This document shows, one piece after another, positions 59,020-64,000 of a DNA stretch of 64,000 bases. The notes beneath the pieces are model-generated. The model had not been told where the DNA came from, searched no databases, and saw only the letters and a list, made by a program, of their open reading frames with translations. Location: NCBI GenBank assembly GCA_947095585.1, contig OX352761.1, positions 136,492,277 to 136,556,276 on the forward strand, written 5' to 3'. The position numbers and the translations under genes are program-made. Origin of the DNA: Nephrocerus scutellatus (lineage: Eukaryota > Arthropoda > Insecta > Diptera > Pipunculidae). Each line of letters starts with the position of its first letter. The first letter of the stretch is position 1.

Positions 59020-60720
59020 ACTCGCAAATTGTTCCATCGCTCAATGAAGACAGGTGTTTTGCCTCAATTTAGAAAATTGCTAATATTCAACCCGTTCCGA
59101 AAAAATGTGATAAATCTGCACTTAATAACCAACGCTGTTTGCTTTGTTGTCGGTACTATCAAAGGCAATGGAATATTTCAAACTAATAAGCTGTCTGGAT
59201 TCAAATACTCTTTTATCCAATGTGCATATAGGTTTCGTAATAATCTCTCTTCGGGTCAACCCTTGACGTTCATGACGCATTCTTGGGAGCTAAGTATTGA
59301 AAATCTAGGTGAATCAAGCGTTGTATCCTTGGAATTTTCAAATGCTTTTTATAGAGTATAACGTGATTGTATAATAAATTAAACACCCAACTTAAAAACC
59401 GCTCGCATTGAGGATTATTTATGGAACCATAAATTAAAAGTTGTATTGAATAGTATCTATTCAGCTTCGCATGTGATCAATGCTGGCGCGCTATAAGGTT
59501 TATCATTGTCGACTACGCTCTTTTTGATATATATCGATACAACAGGGGTTCTACAGCGTGTGATATACATTCATTTGCTGATGATGTAACGTTGAGATTG
59601 TCAGTCAAAAAGAATGCAATTCTCGCTTGATTGATTCGCTAGAGTTAATGAATATGGCTATTCACTCGAACATTCAAGTCATTCTTTAATTGGAGCAAAT
59701 CTAATACGGTGGAATTAAACCCGAATAAATTCCAGGTTTATCTTCTTTCTTCAATGATTGTTCAACATCACGTGCCACTATTGCGATGTGATTGACTAAA
59801 GATGTTAGGTTTGCAAGTTTCAAGTGTACTTTCTTGAAAGGAACATATTTATTAATTTTCAAAAAGAGCGAGCCAATGTTTGGGCTTTATAAGGGTTTGT
59901 AACTTACCCCCTTCTGTATGATTTATGTATATGTCTAGACTTCGACTTGTCTAGAGCCTCGGTTTATAGTTCAAGTTCCTCAGCTTCTTCCTACTCAGCA
60001 GCTTCTTTCATACCCAAAATTCTGGGTTAAAACTAAGTACGATTGGTATGAATGACCAATCAGATCGTAACACCATGTGCAACGAAGCTGCATTGCACTT
60101 ATGTACAGAGCGCTGTGCCGTCGTAAATTAAACACAAGAGGCGGTGCACTACATAATAGTCTTTATTAATACCTGAAATACAGCGCCTAGTTCTGACTTT
60201 TTGATGTTCTATTAGGTGGAAAGTGATAAAGGTTGTGTAACCCCGAAACATCGGCTAGGTTTTTCACAAGATAAGAACACACTATACAGAAAGAGGCTAA
60301 AAATGCCCTGTAATGGTTTTTGGTTCCCGCACAATGCCAACTAACAAACAAGCGAGCAATAAAGGTAACAGTGCCAGCTTGTATCGTTAAGATAAAGTTA
60401 TTTATGTAGATATGAAATAAAGCGATAGCAGAGTGAAATATGATAATTGTATTTATGAAGCGATTGCAGAGTGAGACATGATAAGACATGTTGATCACAA
60501 CACTTTGGAGCATAGACGAAATGTGGGAGCTTTAAAAGTTTTCTACAAATTTTACTATGGTAAATGCTCTTTAAAAACCCCTTCTCTAATCCCAGGATTT
60601 GTCTTAATAGTATATTACATAATGAGCTAGGAAAGTGGACGTTATCGTACGAGTTAAAGGCTTGAAGAACGAGGCGGCAGTCGAGTACGACAATCCTAGA
60701 GTGGCATTAATGTAGAATCA
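59020..60720 (+). mobile_element. CR1/Jockey-like LINE relic
   Basis: 59029-59361 is open and ends SVVSLEFSNAFYRV, a decayed LDFSKAFDRV motif A. 59560-59610 reads SFADDVTLRL, the catalytic YADD motif with F for Y, and 60500-60560 reads LEHRRNVGALKVFYKFYYG, the C-terminal block also seen at 22165. Multiple stops; 60000-60480 within it is not clearly alignable. Confidence 0.65.
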
Positions 60721-60919
60721 ATTGGCTGGCTCCGTGTTTCCCGTATTTATTAATCTATAGGCCTTCAGAATAGCCATCAACAAGTTCCTAAAGAACAAAT
60801 TGTTTAATAGGCGATCCAAGAATTTTTGAAGGCTCACTTACGTCTTTGTTTGTATTATTTGTAAAATTTTCTTGGTCAGAGTTTTTAAAAACTTTTGTTT
60901 AACTTTACATTTTGTCTGT

Positions 60920-61430
60920 ATTTTCGACCAATTTGAGGTCCTTTTTAACCACCTTCCACACGACCTAGAGTGCTGAAGTTTTGTGAGTATCCAAGTTCAA
61001 AATAGCATTTTTTATATTCCTCGTATGATGTGTCTAGCGTGTGGCGCATGTGATGTGTTGAAATGTTTTTTTGTTCGACTTCTTGGAGGTCCTTTATAAC
61101 CATATTCCACACGGTCTAGAGAGCTGAAATTTTGTGAGTGTCCAAGACCAAAATAGAGTTTTTTATATTCCGAGTGTGATATATGTTGCATGTTGCGTGC
61201 CGCGTATAGCGCGTGTGATGGTTTGAAAAAAAAAGTTCGACTTCTTTGATCTTATTTATTATTTAAATCTTTGACACGACCTAGAGAGTTGAAATTTTGT
61301 GAGTATTTAAGTCCCAAATACCGTTTTTTATATTGCAGTGTGGCAAGTGCGATGGTTTGAATTTGCGCCATTTTCTAGTTTTATGAGCTCTTTTTTAACC
61401 ACCTTTCGCAAGACCTAGAGATTTTAGATC
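60920..61430 (+). repeat. Satellite-like tandem repeat, about 3.5 units of 130-170 bp
   Basis: Units share GAGGTCCTTTTTAACCAC, then CACGACCTAGAGAG.TGAA, TTTTGTGAGTATCCAAG and TTTTTTATATTCC, at about 60930, 61085, 61255 and 61385. Spacers carry TGTG-rich sequence (GCGTGTGGCGCATGTGATG). Units are diverged, so the array is old or under no homogenisation. Confidence 0.78.
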
Positions 61431-63023
61431 TCTGATTTTCATTAACCAGACAAAATTCTGAGAAAATAAATTCAAACCGGCTACAAATGTGATGAAAATT
61501 ACATTCCTTCGACTTTTTGTAATGTTAATAAAGGGCATAGTCCACCGTGAGATCAGGGAGATCTCGCTTGGAAAATGTTTATACATAAAAAATGTAAAGC
61601 CAAGAAAATTTGGATACCAATTGGAAAACGCAGAGTAAACTCAAAATAAAATTTTTTTTTTGACTGTGAGAATTTAGTTTTGATCAGTCGTAAATGCAAA
61701 TACACAAGTAAAACGCAAGCTAAAGCAGTTAATTCAATGAATAACTATTATCGCCTAAGAAATATATCCAACAACAAAGCAACGTTAACCAATTCTCTTC
61801 ACACGCATAACAATCATACAACTTTCAATTTTTACTCAAGTTGTTCTTGCAACTTTTATACAGTAGAACTACCAACCACTCTGTTTTACTATTATACTAG
61901 TCTGTGGATATATTTTTAATAACATTTGCACACATTCATAAAATAATAGAAAGTTGCAGGACGTCAGGCAATTCCCTGGCCAGGACTAAATTTAGGTATA
62001 AATTAGACATCTCGCATTTAAATTTGTAGCCGAACTTTAATCCGGTTTATTCAGCACTGACACTGGTAGTAGCAGTCATGGAAAAAATTTGCTGGCAACC
62101 GGTTCATCATCAGTGTATAAATGTGGCACGCAAATTAAGCTGAATACATTTAGTTACTCGGATTTACATTCACCGTTTATTTAATTCTTGTATCTATGAC
62201 ATACTGCAGCTTATCCGTGGAGCTTCCACCATCGGTCTAACATAGCTGCATGCTGCCAAGCGAAGTAAGTTATATTGTTTACTCTCGCATAAAGGTAAAC
62301 TGCTAGAGCTGTATTTTGCCGAACCACCGGAAGCAAAGTGTATTCCAGTGCCTTCGTTGCGGTTCGAAAAAAATTGTTGTTTTTACCCATCTTCTTCGTC
62401 CTCTTGAATACACAATATATGTATGTACACGTATATGTGTGTACAGTGCAATCTAAATATACTTATGCATTTGTGGTAGGTGGCCTTCGTTGCAGCCACT
62501 GCCACTCTGCCATTGCAACAAGCTAGTTAGTTGCACTGTCATCTCTAATAAGAATTTATAGTTGACAGAACTTAATAAACTTAAAGCAAATTCAATTTAA
62601 AACTTTATCCCGCAAGGATTGGGCTTACCCGCGTTCGCCAACATTGCTACGGCGCCGTTGGATACATCGCCGGGTACTGCAGTTGAAATTCCTAGTGTGT
62701 TTATATAATGGCCAATTCGAATAACCGAAGTAAGTTTATATTTAGAGCATGTAAAGTGTGTTTGGAGCGAGTTTGCTTCCACCATGGTCAGAGCGATTTT
62801 TATATCACACAATATTACAGCGTTATCTAATTTGTGTATCAACATTCCATAGCATTTTCGACATGGACAATTTTACAATTTAACAGATCGCAATTTTAGA
62901 CACCGTTTCAATGAAATTATTTCTGTACATATTTCTTTATCTGTAGTCATATGAAACTCTCTTAGCTACCACGCCCCAATTTATAAAATCCGACAATTAT
63001 TACAATGTTTTACCTGCAATAAT

Positions 63024-63239
63024 CAGAAGGCTTCTGCTTCTGATCAGAAGGTTTGTGGTGTCCCACCTCTCGCGAATGTCTGACAAACGTCCGAGAGAAA
63101 TAGCGTGCCAAGGAAAGCTTCTCAATCAGCCGTTCGAATATGGCATTAAATTGTAGGTCCCTTCCATTTGTGTGCAAAAATATACTTGCACAACACATAC
63201 TTGGACCGCAACGGTCTGTCGCGCCGAATATTATTATTA
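63024..63239 (+). mobile_element. tRNA-derived SINE copy 4 with perfect 14-bp target-site duplication
   Basis: TTACCTGCAATAAT at 63010-63023 and 63240-63253 flank the element exactly. It lacks the tRNA head (5'-truncated), starts with a short CAGAAGG-rich sequence including the palindrome CTTCTGATCAGAAG, and then follows the family body to an ATTATTATTATT tail. The perfect duplication suggests it is the youngest of the four copies. Confidence 0.9.
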
Positions 63240-63285
63240 TTACCTGCAATAATTTGAGTTCGTTTTTTTAGTTACATATTTAATT

Positions 63286-63330
63286 ATCATCATCATATTT
63301 GGCTCTACAACCGGTGTCCGGTCCTGGACT
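63286..63330 (-). mobile_element. Terminal stub of the RTE-like LINE
   Basis: ATCATCATCATATTTGGCTC then TACAACCGGTGTCCGGTCCTGG is the extreme 3' end of the family (minus orientation), about 45 bp long; a strongly 5'-truncated insertion. Confidence 0.7.
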
Positions 63331-64000
63331 CGAGTTTAATTTATTCAGTTAAAGACAAAAAGTTTTATTAAAGTAAACTTCATCTTCACAAAGTCGGTAG
63401 CTACCGCTTATAGCTTATTTTTCATATACTATGCGAGTATATTTTGATATTTGTGTACAACCCAGTTTGAATATTCCCGTGCCTCTATACGCGGTGTGAG
63501 TAGTGGAAACGAAATTTATGTTTCTGGTAAATTAAGAAATTATTAAAACATTGAATCCCCAGCTAAGTGGTGGAACATCATCTGCGTGCGCCTCAGACGC
63601 AGAGAATCATGCAGCTGATGTAATCTCGTTGGGGAAAATCACAAAGTCCTTGCTGCAACTAAGATGATTACTGCACAACTTTTAAATACAAAGTTGTGTT
63701 GTGTAGCATTCCCTGTTAATATTTATACTGAATTAAACAACAAATTTAAGCTTTAGTCTAACTATATTTAAATTTCGATTGTAATACAATTGGATGACAG
63801 ACATGGTGCGATATCCTTAATATTCAAGGATACTAATTGCTGTATTAAGAGTTTAATATTATAAATAAAGGAGGTGTTAGATTAATTATTTGGTTACGTT
63901 AGCTTTATAAGCTAACTGAGTCACTGAAAGCTTCTCCAGTGCCCGACGACTACACTATGTATTCTGCCTCTACTAAGGGTAGACAAAGAAAGAAATAAAT

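Larger units (their letters stand above)
50721..64000. other. Downstream intergenic region without a recognised gene
   Basis: AT-rich DNA with mobile-element relics at 51245-51845, 52000-52480, 53791-54700, 55785-56375, 59020-60720, 63024-63239 and 63286-63330, an inverted repeat (53455-53515) and satellite-like repeats (60920-61430). The open frames here are short, lack homology I can recognise and have no splice context. 54740-55780, 56380-59010 and 61440-63000 show nothing identifiable. Confidence 0.65.

Noticed and set aside
62338..62526. 62-codon plus-strand frame with a hydrophobic start
   Set aside because: Short, in AT-rich intergenic DNA with simple TATGTATGTA sequence, no further evidence.

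Overview
This is a eukaryotic, almost certainly dipteran, genomic window; the AT-rich introns, CAG/CAA homopolymer tracts and transposon spectrum would fit a tephritid-like fly, but that placement is inference. About 44 kb of it is one plus-strand gene. Eight exons (6643-50231) join in perfect phase into 1665 complete codons encoding an ADAM10-family transmembrane metalloprotease (the Drosophila kuzbanian / kuzbanian-like pair). The signal peptide and first part of the prodomain lie upstream of the window. In Drosophila and mammals this family sheds Notch-pathway and other membrane proteins at the cell surface.

Layout: 1-6642 is the 3' part of an upstream intron with retroelement relics. Exon 6643-7178 carries the rest of the prodomain, the cysteine switch and a furin site. 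Exon 9859-10771 is a 304-codon Asn/Ser-rich linker that runs into the catalytic domain. Exons 12914-13054, 16731-16855, 38557-38685 and the start of 43505-44223 build the catalytic domain; the last of these continues through the disintegrin and cysteine-rich regions. Exon 44310-44475 holds the juxtamembrane segment and most of the membrane helix. Exon 47961-50231 encodes a 750-residue low-complexity cytoplasmic tail, followed by an AT-rich 3' UTR. A 58-nt candidate alternative exon (46401-46458) would shift the tail frame and give a 90-residue tail instead.

The introns, above all the 21.7-kb intron 16856-38556, and the downstream intergenic DNA (50.7-64 kb) contain no other convincing gene. 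They hold decayed mobile elements: deletion derivatives of an RTE-like LINE, RNase-H-bearing and Jockey/CR1-like LINEs, two DNA-transposase relics, a tRNA-derived SINE family (four copies, three with clear target-site duplications), several tandem repeat arrays and two striking inverted repeats. One SINE sits inside a LINE, giving a relative age order. No CRISPR, operon, rRNA or functional tRNA gene was seen.
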